Assembly (NCBI GenBank): GCA_027920525.1
Contig: CP115858.1
Coordinates: 2,542,001 to 2,606,000 of the forward strand
Direction of reading: 5' to 3'
From: Chryseobacterium daecheongense
GTDB taxonomy: Bacteria > Bacteroidota > Bacteroidia > Flavobacteriales > Weeksellaceae
DNA: 64,000 bases
Part shown: positions 9,456 to 18,320 of the stretch, piece by piece
Layout of the letters: every line of letters begins with the position of its first letter
Numbering within the stretch: the first letter of the stretch is position 1
The notes under the pieces: model-generated
What the model was told of the DNA's origin: nothing
The model's database searches: none
The model's input: the letters and a program-made list of their open reading frames with translations, nothing else
Made by a program: the position numbers and the translations under genes

Positions 9456-12400
9456 ATGAATAAAATTCTATCTTTTTTATTTATATTTTATATTTTCTCG
9501 TCTGTATCTGCCCAATTGGACAGAGAACATTGGTTTGCTCCGATGGTAGACAGAACCGGAAATCCGAATCCCTATCAGAAACTGTATCTTTCTACCAACC
9601 GGACAACATCATTCCCTGTAAGTATTTATAATAATAATGTATTAATCGGTACCGTAAACATCAGTAAGAATAATCCTCAAAAATTTGATGTATTAAGGGA
9701 TTATATCATCACAACACAGCAAACGGACCTATTTACTCCCACATCTAAAGGACTTTATTTAAAAGCAGAATTTCCTTTTTACGCAAATTTGAGATTTTCC
9801 GTATTCAACCATGCTGAAATTATCACTTCAAAAGGTATTCCCTCAACTGGAAAAGTTTTTTACGCAGCCAATGCTCCGATCAGTGTTACTAATATTATTT
9901 TAAACTTTATGACCAGTATCCTGGCCACTGAGGACAATACAACGGTTACCATATCTGGATATAAGCCTACTGTCCAGTTTTCAAATGGAACAACAGGAGC
10001 TACTAACCCTGTGATTACATTTACACTTAATAAGGGGAAATCTTACATTATAGATGGTATCGGAGATATTGCCGGAAACTTTGACGGATTTATTGGAGCG
10101 AAAATAACCGCTAATAAACCTGTAAATATCACCAATGGAAATTTTAATGGCCAGTATGCAGGGAATTACCCCACCAGTTCAGATATTCTAATGGATCAGG
10201 CTGTCCCCGTTGACAGGCTTGGAAATGAATTTGCGCTCGTCAAAGGAAACGGAAATATCGGCGCCAATATGGAGGAGGCATTAGTAATTGCAACAGAAGA
10301 TAATACCCAAATCCGTGTAAATAACGAAGTCGTTCCTATTGCTACATTAAATACAGGACAATACTTTATTATTCCAGATACCAAGTACCAGCTGCAAGGA
10401 AACGGTCACTATAATTTATATATTAAAACGACAAAAAATACTTACGTATATCAGATGTTAGCCGGGGATGCAACCGCAGGAAATGAGGTGGCTACAGGGG
10501 GCTTTAATTTTATCCCTGCCCTCAACTGTTATCTTCCCAAGCAAATTAATGAACTGGGATTTATAGATGAAAATTTTGTCCACTCCAATAATAATCCAAA
10601 TGGAATCCTCAGCATTCCAACAAAACTTAATCTTATCACCGAAAAAGGAGCCAATGTAACAGTGAACGGCATTACACCACCTGCCACAACAGGACCGTTT
10701 AATATGACAGGGACAAATAACTGGGTAACTTATGGAATTCCCAATGTTACGGGAACCATTACCGTTGTTTCCGATAAAGCAATTACTGCCGGAATCAATG
10801 CCGGAAGTGACGCTGTTGGTTATGGAGGATTTTTTGCAGGCTTCCCTACCCAACCTGTTATTTTAAAATCAGGTGGCGACTGTGTTCCGGGAATTGTTCT
10901 TACCGTAGATCCTATTATTTATAACGCCTATCAATGGTATCGCAATGGAATTCTTATTCCGGGAGCAACGAATGTTTCATATACCCCAACCCAGTCCGGA
11001 AATTATACTTGCGCCGTTACAATGGGTAGCTGTGCTCCATTAATTACCGAGCCTTATAAAGTCTTAAATTGTACTAAACTCAGCACCGCCTCATATGATG
11101 TTTGTACAAGCCATACAATTAACCCTGTATTTAGTTCTTCTACCCAGACACCTGTAATCTCAACAATAGCCATCTTAACGCCACCTACATTAGGAACAGC
11201 AACGATAAATCCTACTACAGGGGCCATCACATATAATGTAACTAATCCAGGAACTGCCGGAACAGATACCTTTACTTACACATTTTGTGGAAACGATCCG
11301 GATTTTCCTGATTGCGAAACTGTGACTGTTACGATACACATTCAGATTTTAATGGTAACTAATGCTACTTTATCTGCCTGCGATATCAACGGTCAGGGCA
11401 CCTTCAATCTCACTTCAGCGAATGTTACTACCAGTACTCCTGTAACCATTACCTATTATCCGACCTTGACTGATGCGCAAACAGAAAATGCCACTGCTCT
11501 GATTACAAATCCCAATAACTATACAGCTCCGAATGGAACTATCATTTATGCCGTGGTAAAAAACCCTTCCGGATGTAAAAGCATTGCCCAGATCACACTC
11601 AATCTGTACCCGGTAGCAATTGTTCTGCAAAATTACAATGGTACTTTCTGTGATGATAATTTTGATGGTATAGTAACGGTTATATTATCAAATATTACTC
11701 CCCTGGTGCTTACAAACAGTACTTATTTTACAAACGTAAGATATTATGCAAATCTAGCTGATGCTGATGCCGGAAATGCCAATAATTTACCCAACACCTG
11801 GAGCTACAGTGCAACCACAACCATTTATATAAGAGTAGATTCTCCCGACGGATGTGCAAAGGTAATCCAGCCCCTTACATTTACATTAGGTGCAAGAGTT
11901 CCTTTACTTAAAAATACAGTAACGGAGAGTTTTTGTGATGATGATCTGGACGGAATAAAACAAGTAAATTTAAGTCAGTATATCACACAATTTACAACAG
12001 CCCCTTCAGTAAACGCTACTTTTTTTGCAACTCTTACAGATGCTCAGAATAACATCAATCCAATCAATAACCCCGTAATCCTTACGGGTACCCAAACTAC
12101 TTACGTAAGATTTCAAAAGCAGGGAGTTTGTGCAGAAATAGGAAAGATAATCATAACCATAAAAACTCCTAAACGATCAGACTTACTTACTGATCAGATT
12201 ATATGCCCTAATACCAAAACTACTTTAGATGCAGGTCCCGGCTTTGAAAGCTACCTTTGGAGCACAGGGGCAACAACATCTTCTATTTCCAATGTACCTG
12301 CAGGAAGTTATTGGGTAGACCTGCAATACAATGGTTGTATTTACAGACAGTTTGTAAATGTTACCGAATCTCAATCTCCAGCCATTGTTTCCATAGAGAT

Positions 12401-12854
12401 TAACGGGAATACAGTAACTATAGGGGCAAGTGGAGGAACTCCTCCTTATGAATACTCACTCGATGGAACGACCTGGCAGATTTCAAACGTTTTTCAAAAC
12501 CTGCCACGAGGGAGCTATATTATTTATGTAAGGGATTCCAAAAGATGTAATGAAGTTCAGAGGCCTTTTACCATCATCAATCTGATCAACACCATCACTC
12601 CAAATGATGATGGTCATAATGATGGAATAGATTATTCCGCATTGATGACAAAAGATAATATTGAGTTTAGAATTTATGACCGGTACGGCGCGGAAATCTT
12701 CAGAGGCACTGCTAGTAATCGTTATACCTGGGATGGGAAGCTGGGAGGAAGACCTGTGAATACAGCAACATACTGGTATACCATCAGCTGGACTGAGTAC
12801 GGGGCAAGTACTGTCGTAAAATATTCTAGCTGGCTTTTGGTAAAAAACAGATAG
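9456..12854 (+). CDS. T9SS type B surface protein, paralog 4 of 4 (longer form)
   Basis: A 1132-residue relative of the three upstream genes: signal peptide (MNKILSFLFIFYIFSSVSAQ), IgGFc-binding-like N-terminal half (TEDNTTVTISG, AVPVDRLGNEFALVKG), Ig-like domain, Big_9-like domain, SprB-type repeat and type B sorting domain (ITPNDDGHNDGIDYS, ending WLLVKNR). It is about 190 residues longer. The extra part, near residues 725-915, holds two further repeat units that each open with an acidic cysteine motif (FCDDNFDGI, FCDDDLDGI). These look like possible calcium sites, which is an inference. It is the most diverged of the four. No convincing terminator follows it, so some read-through into the next gene is possible. 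Confidence 0.83.
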   Translation: MNKILSFLFIFYIFSSVSAQLDREHWFAPMVDRTGNPNPYQKLYLSTNRTTSFPVSIYNNNVLIGTVNISKNNPQKFDVLRDYIITTQQTDLFTPTSKGLYLKAEFPFYANLRFSVFNHAEIITSKGIPSTGKVFYAANAPISVTNIILNFMTSILATEDNTTVTISGYKPTVQFSNGTTGATNPVITFTLNKGKSYIIDGIGDIAGNFDGFIGAKITANKPVNITNGNFNGQYAGNYPTSSDILMDQAVPVDRLGNEFALVKGNGNIGANMEEALVIATEDNTQIRVNNEVVPIATLNTGQYFIIPDTKYQLQGNGHYNLYIKTTKNTYVYQMLAGDATAGNEVATGGFNFIPALNCYLPKQINELGFIDENFVHSNNNPNGILSIPTKLNLITEKGANVTVNGITPPATTGPFNMTGTNNWVTYGIPNVTGTITVVSDKAITAGINAGSDAVGYGGFFAGFPTQPVILKSGGDCVPGIVLTVDPIIYNAYQWYRNGILIPGATNVSYTPTQSGNYTCAVTMGSCAPLITEPYKVLNCTKLSTASYDVCTSHTINPVFSSSTQTPVISTIAILTPPTLGTATINPTTGAITYNVTNPGTAGTDTFTYTFCGNDPDFPDCETVTVTIHIQILMVTNATLSACDINGQGTFNLTSANVTTSTPVTITYYPTLTDAQTENATALITNPNNYTAPNGTIIYAVVKNPSGCKSIAQITLNLYPVAIVLQNYNGTFCDDNFDGIVTVILSNITPLVLTNSTYFTNVRYYANLADADAGNANNLPNTWSYSATTTIYIRVDSPDGCAKVIQPLTFTLGARVPLLKNTVTESFCDDDLDGIKQVNLSQYITQFTTAPSVNATFFATLTDAQNNINPINNPVILTGTQTTYVRFQKQGVCAEIGKIIITIKTPKRSDLLTDQIICPNTKTTLDAGPGFESYLWSTGATTSSISNVPAGSYWVDLQYNGCIYRQFVNVTESQSPAIVSIEINGNTVTIGASGGTPPYEYSLDGTTWQISNVFQNLPRGSYIIYVRDSKRCNEVQRPFTIINLINTITPNDDGHNDGIDYSALMTKDNIEFRIYDRYGAEIFRGTASNRYTWDGKLGGRPVNTATYWYTISWTEYGASTVVKYSSWLLVKNR

Positions 12855-12972
12855 CAAAACATCAACAGAAAGAAAAATGATCTAAAAAATCAACGTTATA
12901 ACATTCATTAACACTTATGAACTAAAGTTTAATATAACTTTAACCTGTTTTCACTATCTATCTAGGTATAAA

Positions 12973-12996
12973 TTGATGTAATTCTATGTAATTTTG
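12973..12996 (+). promoter_or_regulatory. Promoter of the 13006 gene
   Basis: TTG at 12973-12975 and TAATTTTG at 12989-12996 match the -33/-7 pattern. The ATG at 13006 is only nine bases past the -7 element, so the transcript would be nearly leaderless. Confidence 0.6.
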
Positions 12997-13005
12997 CCAC
13001 ATTAT

Positions 13006-13794
13006 ATGAAGAAACTTATAACACTCTTGCTATTGGTTTTTCTTGCAAGGATCAATGCTCAAATATATTCCGGGGAAGTATTCCTTAGAGACAATTCCAT
13101 ATTATATTTAAATCAGGTTTATGTAACAAACCTGAATACTCAGCGAACCGTTCTTACGGATTATAATGGTGATTTTAACATTCAGGCTAACCCGGGAGAT
13201 GTTATACGTTTTACTTCAATCGTTACAGAAAGAAAAGATATCCGCCTTACCCCTCAGATGTTCGGCATTAAAAGCCTGATCGAGCTGAAAATTGCCTATC
13301 ATGATATCCAGGAGGTTGTCATCAGCAGATTTAAACCTACAGGAAATTTACGATATGATGTTAATGCCTTAGCTAAGAAAGATAAAGCCCTTGAGCTGAA
13401 AAAAGTAATTGGGCTTCCGGAACCTAAGGGAGATGGCAATCCGCCGCAGCTTCCGGTAGCGGGACTTCGTGACGGTGGCTTAACATTTAGTCTTGAAAGC
13501 ATTTACGATATTTTATCTGGAGAAAGAAAAAAGAAACAACGTTATGTTGCTTACGAGAACATGAATAATTCGGTGACTCAAATAAAGAACTATTTGGGTA
13601 AAGATTATTTCCTGAAATTTAAAATTCCTGAGAATTTAATTGATAACTTTTTACAATTTGTTTATTCTTCAGAGAATATACAACCTTATGTACAGGCAGG
13701 TAACTTTGAAGCTGTAAAAATTCCAATTGAAAAATATTTACCCATCTATCAAAGAAGGCTAAAGAACTCCCATCTGCAAGATATTGTAAAATAA
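13006..13794 (+). CDS. Secreted protein with carboxypeptidase-like regulatory domain
   Basis: A 262-residue protein that opens with a signal peptide (MKKLITLLLLVFLARINAQ). Residues 20-100 look like a CarboxypepD_reg-like beta-sandwich: GEVFLRDNSILYLNQVYVTN, then TVLTDYNGDFNIQANPGD and IVTERKDIRLT. The C-terminal 150 residues are charged and contain no motif I recognise. Such proteins are common in Flavobacteriia and are usually annotated only by this domain. I take the ATG at 13006 as the start because an upstream in-frame TTG lies inside the predicted promoter. It sits just after the surface-protein array but has its own promoter. Function unknown. Confidence 0.75.
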   Translation: MKKLITLLLLVFLARINAQIYSGEVFLRDNSILYLNQVYVTNLNTQRTVLTDYNGDFNIQANPGDVIRFTSIVTERKDIRLTPQMFGIKSLIELKIAYHDIQEVVISRFKPTGNLRYDVNALAKKDKALELKKVIGLPEPKGDGNPPQLPVAGLRDGGLTFSLESIYDILSGERKKKQRYVAYENMNNSVTQIKNYLGKDYFLKFKIPENLIDNFLQFVYSSENIQPYVQAGNFEAVKIPIEKYLPIYQRRLKNSHLQDIVK

Positions 13795-13966
13795 TATACA
13801 GTTATTGAGATATTTACAAAAAAATTGTATTTATATACAATATATTCTTAAATTTATCTCACGTACTAGTGTAAAATAAAAATTATATTGGTACGTTATC
13901 TTTTTAAAGACTAACTGACCTGAATACAAATTAAGGAGAGATACCATTTAACCTAATATTTGTCAG

Positions 13967-14746
13967 ATGAAAAAGTTACTTCTATTCTTTGGTACACTAT
14001 TATTTATTAGCCTTTCTGCTCAGAAAAGAGGAAAGGACTACACGAATATTCTAAAAAGTAAAAACATTTATGAGATCAATGCCTTTCTTAGAGATGCCCA
14101 TCCGGATGATCCCCGTAGATCAGTTTTAAAACCTAAAGTAATGGATATGATGAGGGAGTACATCAAGAATGCTCACCCGGCAGATCAAAAAGTAAAAGAA
14201 ATGCAGGAAATGCTTGCTTTGCTTAAAAGGAGGCCATCTACCAAGATCACTTTTGATGAAATGAATGCTATTATTAAACAAAAGCAGATCGCAAAATACA
14301 AAGCAGAATTAGCTGCCAAACAATCTTCAATCGTTTATACGCCCAGTAATGCACAAAATGCAATTGTAGTCAACACATCTTCAACAACGGTAGCAATTCC
14401 CGATGCTGAAGCAGAAGAATTCAATATGCTGATGGCAGTTTCTCCCACGGAACATAAGAACAGGACAGTACAGATCCTAAATTCATTGTTTGATAATGAT
14501 CCTATGAGCAAAGAATGTATCGTGCTTATAGAAAACAAATCAGACTGTAACATGATCGTGAGAATGGAAGGTGTTGGTACTACAAAATACAGACTCGCTG
14601 TTCCGGCACATAATGAAAACTCCATAGTTGTACAAAAAGGAGATTATCTTTTTACAAGCATTGTTTGCGGAGCACAATATGCCTCTCAAAAAACGATTCA
14701 AAAACCGATTATGGTTGCACTGGGATCCTCGGAACCTAAAAATTAA
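13967..14746 (+). CDS. Secreted protein with DUF6759-like C-terminal domain
   Basis: A 259-residue protein with a signal peptide ending FISLSAQ. An alpha-helical, charged middle follows (about residues 20-120, with KMQEMLALLKRR-like helices). The C-terminal domain of about 90 residues starts near ILNSLFDNDP. That domain matches the lipoprotein at 15623: both have a short ENKS-x-CNM motif, a beta-rich stretch and a second conserved cysteine (IVCGAQYASQK here, MVCNSVYQSTK there). The paired cysteines could form a disulfide. I recall this Chryseobacterium domain as DUF6759, but the number should be checked. An AAGGAGAG run at about 13933-13940 lies too far upstream (about 27 bases) to act as its ribosome site. 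Function unknown. Confidence 0.72.
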   Translation: MKKLLLFFGTLLFISLSAQKRGKDYTNILKSKNIYEINAFLRDAHPDDPRRSVLKPKVMDMMREYIKNAHPADQKVKEMQEMLALLKRRPSTKITFDEMNAIIKQKQIAKYKAELAAKQSSIVYTPSNAQNAIVVNTSSTTVAIPDAEAEEFNMLMAVSPTEHKNRTVQILNSLFDNDPMSKECIVLIENKSDCNMIVRMEGVGTTKYRLAVPAHNENSIVVQKGDYLFTSIVCGAQYASQKTIQKPIMVALGSSEPKN

Positions 14747-14793
14747 CCTTTTCTTTTTAAGAACAAAAGGAACCAGTTATGCATAAAAATCAC

Positions 14794-14801
14794 TATTTTT
14801 G
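14794..14801 (+). promoter_or_regulatory. Promoter of trmB
   Basis: TATTTTTG matches the -7 consensus 20 bases before the trmB ATG. Confidence 0.6.
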
Positions 14802-14821
14802 CCAGATTTTCATTTATAGTC

Positions 14822-15499
14822 ATGGGTAAAAATAAAATAGCAAGATTCGAAGAAAACAAAATATTACCTAACGTCATTCAACCGACAAGGGAAGAAGTTT
14901 TAAGTGGTTTCGAACTTAAAGGAAATTGGAGAACTGATTTCTTTAAAAACAATAATCCTATTGTTCTTGAGTTAGGGTGTGGAAAGGGAGAATATTCTGT
15001 TGGTCTTGCAAAAGCATTCCCAGAAAAGAACTTTATAGGGATAGACATTAAAGGAGCAAGGTTCTGGTTCGGAGCTAAAGAGGCTGTTGAAAACAATATG
15101 CCTAATGTTGCTTTTTTAAGATCTCAGATTGAACTTGTAGATCACTTCTTTGCAGAAAATGAAGTGGATGAAATATGGATCACTTTCCCGGATCCTCAAA
15201 TAAAATACAGACGTACAAAACACAGGCTGACTCATCCTGACTTTCTGGATCGGTATAAAAAATTCATAAAACCAGGCGGAATCATTCATTTGAAAACAGA
15301 TTCCGAATTTTTACACGGCTATACGTTAGGTTTTCTACAGGGAGCCGGCTATGAAATAATCACTGCCCATCACGACATTTACGGAGCTCCGGAGTATGAT
15401 CCCGACACAAAATATTTAAGGGATATAAAAACGTATTATGAAGCACTTTTTTCCGCAAAAGGAAAGACTATTACTTATATAAAGTTTAGAATAAGTTAG
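14822..15499 (+). CDS. trmB: tRNA (guanine(46)-N7)-methyltransferase
   Basis: A 225-residue cytoplasmic enzyme that uses S-adenosylmethionine to methylate G46 in the variable loop of tRNA. The AdoMet motif I is LELGCGKGEYS (about residues 49-59), followed by FIGIDIKGARFW. The TrmB signature WITFPDPQIKYRRTKHRLTHPDFL is present in pieces (ITFPDPQ, RRTKHRL), as is the LKTDSEFL segment. Length and start fit the family. It has its own promoter and stands between two genes that share a secreted domain, with no obvious functional link to them. Confidence 0.95.
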   Translation: MGKNKIARFEENKILPNVIQPTREEVLSGFELKGNWRTDFFKNNNPIVLELGCGKGEYSVGLAKAFPEKNFIGIDIKGARFWFGAKEAVENNMPNVAFLRSQIELVDHFFAENEVDEIWITFPDPQIKYRRTKHRLTHPDFLDRYKKFIKPGGIIHLKTDSEFLHGYTLGFLQGAGYEIITAHHDIYGAPEYDPDTKYLRDIKTYYEALFSAKGKTITYIKFRIS

Positions 15500-15622
15500 T
15501 TTTATATGTAAACACATTTGATGAAAAACAACTATTCTGACTTTAATAAGATGCGAATAGATAGGGAAATAGAATTTTATAGATAAAAAGTAAAATCATA
15601 CATTTACTGTTCAAAAATATAT

Positions 15623-16066
15623 ATGAAAAAGAAATTACTCTTACCTGGCATCATTCTCTCATTAATAATGATCAGCTGTAGTGTAAATTATAATAATTAT
15701 CCAATCAGGAGAAATCCTTTTCCATCCACTTCTGCAACATCATCACGCGTAAGTACGGAACGTGAGTATAATGAATTAATGAAGACTTATAAGCCTGAAA
15801 CAACTGAAGTATTAAATGACCTGTTAAATGACTCATCAGGGAGTACACAAACCTCTTTTTCTGTAGAGAATAAATCTCCTTGTAATATGGTCCTTACAAT
15901 AAGCGGAAACAATTACTACAGAAAAATACCGATTGGAGCAAACAAAATAGGATACGTAATGCTTCCCAAAAATCAAAGTTATAAGCTTTCCGGGATGGTC
16001 TGCAACTCTGTATATCAATCGACAAAATTTATTACAAACTCCTACTCTATCACTTTATCCAACTAA
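15623..16066 (+). CDS. Lipoprotein with DUF6759-like domain
   Basis: A 147-residue lipoprotein. The lipobox LIMISC puts the lipidated cysteine at residue 19. A low-complexity serine/threonine linker follows. The C-terminal 85 residues (from about VLNDLLNDSSG) match the C-terminal domain of the 13967 gene, including VENKSPCNM and MVCNSVYQSTK. The two genes probably arose by duplication and stand either side of trmB. One version is fused to a helical N-terminal region and exported as a soluble protein; this one is membrane-tethered. Function unknown. Confidence 0.72.
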   Translation: MKKKLLLPGIILSLIMISCSVNYNNYPIRRNPFPSTSATSSRVSTEREYNELMKTYKPETTEVLNDLLNDSSGSTQTSFSVENKSPCNMVLTISGNNYYRKIPIGANKIGYVMLPKNQSYKLSGMVCNSVYQSTKFITNSYSITLSN

Positions 16067-16083
16067 AGTTTTTATATCATAAA

Positions 16084-16114
16084 AAAAGGCCACTAATTGT
16101 ATTAGTGGCCTTTT
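16084..16114. terminator. Two-way terminator between 15623 gene and rpsB
   Basis: A perfect 14-bp stem (16084-16097 with 16101-16114) with A and T tails on both sides lies between two converging genes, so it can work in both directions. Confidence 0.93.
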
Positions 16115-16136
16115 ATATAATAAAGAAAATCTTTAA

Positions 16137-16898
16137 TTATTCTGCATCGAAATCAGCATCTGTATCAGCAGATACTTTTTCTCCTTCTTCTTTAGATTTT
16201 TCTTTGTCAGCTTTTCTCTGAGATTGACCTTCTCTGATAGAATCAGAAACAACATTTAAGATCATATCGATAGACTTAGAAGCATCATCATTTCCAGGAA
16301 TAACGAAATCTACTTTTCTAGGATCAGAGTTGGTATCTACGATACCGAAAACTGGAATACCTAATTTTTTAGCTTCAGTTACAGCGATGTGCTCTCTTAA
16401 GATATCAACAACAAATATTGCAGAAGGAAGACGAACCATGTCAGAGATAGAACCTAAGTTCTTCTCAAGGTTAGCTCTTTGTCTGTCTACCTGAAGTCTC
16501 TCTTTTTTAGATAAAGTTTCGAACGTTCCATCTTTTTTCATTTTATCGATAGAGTTCATTTTCTTAACAGCCTTTCTGATTGTAACAAAGTTTGTTAACA
16601 TTCCTCCAGGCCATCTTTCTGTAATATAAGGCATATTAAGTTCTGAAGCGTGCTTAGCAACAACTTCTTTTGCTTGCTTCTTAGTAGCTACAAAAAGAAC
16701 TTTTTTACCTGCAGAAGTAAGTTTTTCTAAAGCGCTACAAGCTTCATCCAACTTTACTGCTGTTTTATGTAAGTCTACAATGTGAATACCATTTTTCTCC
16801 ATAAAAATGTATGGAGCCATATTTGGATTCCACTTTCTAGTCATGTGACCGAAGTGTACACCAGCCTCTAAAAGGTCTTTTACATTTGCTTTTGCCAT
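16137..16898 (-). CDS. rpsB: 30S ribosomal protein S2
   Basis: A 253-residue S2 protein of the small ribosomal subunit. Recognisable segments are LLEAGVHFGHMTRKWNPNM at the start, VLFVATKKQAKEVV, the ERWPGGMLTNFVTIRK motif and IPVFGIVDTNSDP. The C-terminal tail is acidic and low in complexity (DTDADFDAE), as is common in this phylum. It is the third gene after rplM and rpsI on the minus strand. A 185-base gap with repeats separates it from rpsI. A terminator follows directly, so tsf is not its downstream partner here. Confidence 0.97.
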   Translation of the reverse strand: MAKANVKDLLEAGVHFGHMTRKWNPNMAPYIFMEKNGIHIVDLHKTAVKLDEACSALEKLTSAGKKVLFVATKKQAKEVVAKHASELNMPYITERWPGGMLTNFVTIRKAVKKMNSIDKMKKDGTFETLSKKERLQVDRQRANLEKNLGSISDMVRLPSAIFVVDILREHIAVTEAKKLGIPVFGIVDTNSDPRKVDFVIPGNDDASKSIDMILNVVSDSIREGQSQRKADKEKSKEEGEKVSADTDADFDAE

Positions 16899-17010
16899 GT
16901 TTTCTGTTTTTGTTAGTTTACTTTCCGTCTTTTAAACAATCAACAACTTCTTTAGATGGGAGAAGCGTTTGGATGCTAAACGTAACGGGCAATTTAAAAT
17001 TTAGATTAAT

Positions 17011-17075
17011 AGATTTCAGATATAAGATACCAGACAAGAAAAAGTCTGAAATCTGATGTCTCCAATCTGATGTCT
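17011..17075. repeat. Dispersed inverted-repeat element in the rpsI-rpsB spacer
   Basis: The arms AGATTTCAGA (17011-17020) and TCTGAAATCT (17045-17054) are perfect inverted repeats. The right arm runs into two direct copies of ATCTGATGTCT (17051-17061 and 17065-17075). The 15-base words AGATTTCAGATATAA and GTCTGAAATCTGATG found here recur exactly in the aroA leader at 48832 and 48955. Confidence 0.7.
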
Positions 17076-17083
17076 GAAAAAAA

Positions 17084-17470
17084 TTAACGTTTTGAGAATT
17101 GGAATCTCTTTCTTGCTTTTTTCTGACCTGGCTTCTTTCTTTCCACCATTCTTGCGTCTCTTGTAAGTAAACCAGCTGGCTTTAATGCTAATCTGAACTC
17201 AGCGTTGATTTCGCATAAAGCTCTTGAAATACCTAATCTGATAGCTTCTGCTTGTCCTGTATTTCCACCACCGAAAACATTTACGGTAACGTCGTACTGA
17301 CCAACAGTTTCAGAAAGGATAAATGGTTGATTTAACTTGTAAACCATTACGTCTGTAGAGAAATAATCTTTAGCATCTTTACCGTTTACTGTAATGTTAC
17401 CAGTACCTGGCTTTACGTAAACTCTTGCTACAGAAGTCTTTCTTCTACCAATTTTATGAACTGTAGACAT
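17084..17470 (-). CDS. rpsI: 30S ribosomal protein S9
   Basis: A 128-residue S9 protein. The family signatures are present: [16 protein letters not shown] at the N terminus, [19 protein letters not shown] in the middle, and the basic C-terminal [17 protein letters not shown] that reaches the P site. It starts 5 bases after rplM stops, the usual rplM-rpsI pair, and is co-transcribed with it. Confidence 0.97.
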   Translation of the reverse strand: MSTVHKIGRRKTSVARVYVKPGTGNITVNGKDAKDYFSTDVMVYKLNQPFILSETVGQYDVTVNVFGGGNTGQAEAIRLGISRALCEINAEFRLALKPAGLLTRDARMVERKKPGQKKARKRFQFSKR

Positions 17471-17475
17471 ATTAA

Positions 17476-17931
17476 TTATTTAAATTCGTTAATATTAATT
17501 GTTTTAGGCTGTTGAGCTTCATGCTTGTGCTCAGTTCCTTCATATAAGTAAAGGTTTTTGAACAAAGCAGAACCTAATCTGTTTTTAGGTAACATACCTT
17601 TTACAGATTTTTCTAATACTTTCAAAGAATCTTTCTTTTGAAGTTCAGCCGCAGTCATAGATTTTTGACCTCCTGGATATCCTGTATGCCAGATGTAAGT
17701 CTTATCTTCCCACTTGTTTCCGGAAAGCGTAATTTTCCCAGCATTCAAAACAATAACGTTATCACCACAATCTACGTGAGGTGTAAAGTTTGTTTTGTGC
17801 TTACCTCTCAAAATCTTTGCAACCTGAGAAGCTAGTCTTCCCAACGGTTGTCCTTCAGCGTCTACCACAACCCATTCTTTATTAGCAGTAGCTTTGTTCG
17901 CTGAAACAGTTTTGTAACTTAATGTATTCAC
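17476..17931 (-). CDS. rplM: 50S ribosomal protein L13
   Basis: A 151-residue L13 protein. Signatures include [37 protein letters not shown] and the [13 protein letters not shown] segment ([10 protein letters not shown]). The reading frame opens with GTG (17929-17931 reads CAC on the plus strand) giving MNTLSYKT; no in-frame ATG offers a better start. It is the first gene of the rplM-rpsI-rpsB unit, with a TAnnTTTG promoter about 46 bases upstream. Confidence 0.96.
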   Translation of the reverse strand: MNTLSYKTVSANKATANKEWVVVDAEGQPLGRLASQVAKILRGKHKTNFTPHVDCGDNVIVLNAGKITLSGNKWEDKTYIWHTGYPGGQKSMTAAELQKKDSLKVLEKSVKGMLPKNRLGSALFKNLYLYEGTEHKHEAQQPKTININEFK

Positions 17932-17976
17932 ACGTTTTAGTTAAAGATTAAACATAATTTTCCCTCTAAGGGTGTG

Positions 17977-17984
17977 CAAAGATA
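17977..17984 (-). promoter_or_regulatory. Promoter of rplM-rpsI-rpsB
   Basis: On the minus strand this reads TATCTTTG, a match to the -7 consensus, 46 bases before the GTG start of rplM. Confidence 0.65.
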
Positions 17985-18149
17985 CAAATTAAATTTGTAA
18001 TGGAAAAACATATTTGATTTAATATGCAGGTTATGGGTTTAGCTTAAACGATTCGACAGATTTCATCTATGGAAAATATTCTTGGCACAGATATTGCAAA
18101 ATCATATTCGATGAAAAAAAAGTTTTAGAAGATTCTAAAAACACAGGTG

Positions 18150-18187
18150 ATAAAGTAAAGAGTTTAGTCACTAAACTCTTACTTTAT
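18150..18187. repeat. Long hairpin upstream of the DUF3667 gene
   Basis: ATAAAGTAAAGAGTTTAG at 18150-18167 pairs with 18171-18187 over 17 bp with a single bulged base and a 3-nt loop. No T run follows in either direction, so it is not a standard terminator. Confidence 0.65.
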
Positions 18188-18293
18188 TAACTTTTATTCA
18201 AAGATACCCCATTATTATTATCAATTATTTATCCGTGAAATTATATTTTACATTAATTTGATGTAAAAAATTATTTTTCATTCTCGAAATAAT

Positions 18294-18301
18294 TATATTT
18301 G
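18294..18301 (+). promoter_or_regulatory. Promoter of the DUF3667 gene
   Basis: TATATTTG matches the -7 consensus 19 bases before the ATG at 18321. Confidence 0.6.
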
Positions 18302-18320
18302 CCGCAAAGCTTTAATAGTC

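Larger units (their letters stand above)
17942..18320. other. Intergenic stretch with hairpins and an open-frame remnant
   Basis: This gap between rplM and the DUF3667 gene holds the rplM promoter (17977-17984), the DUF3667 promoter (18294-18301) and two inverted repeats (18123-18140 and 18150-18187). From 18023 to 18187 one plus-strand frame is open for about 55 codons, with readable residues such as GKYSWHRYCKI, but it has no ATG and ends inside the second hairpin. It may be the tail of a decayed gene. I make no functional claim. Confidence 0.4.

Noticed and set aside
649..12854. Several minus-strand frames of 60-130 codons under the surface protein genes
   Set aside because: They follow the codon pattern of the plus-strand genes, recur at the same places in the paralogs, and have no start signals or recognisable domains.
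13824..13841. ATTGTAT/ATACAAT hairpin after the 13006 gene as a terminator
   Set aside because: The stem is seven A/T-rich pairs with no T run, too weak to claim.
15521..15586. A 21-codon frame (MKNNYSDFNK start) between trmB and the lipoprotein gene
   Set aside because: No ribosome site or clear promoter, and no residue pattern beyond what chance gives in AT-rich DNA.
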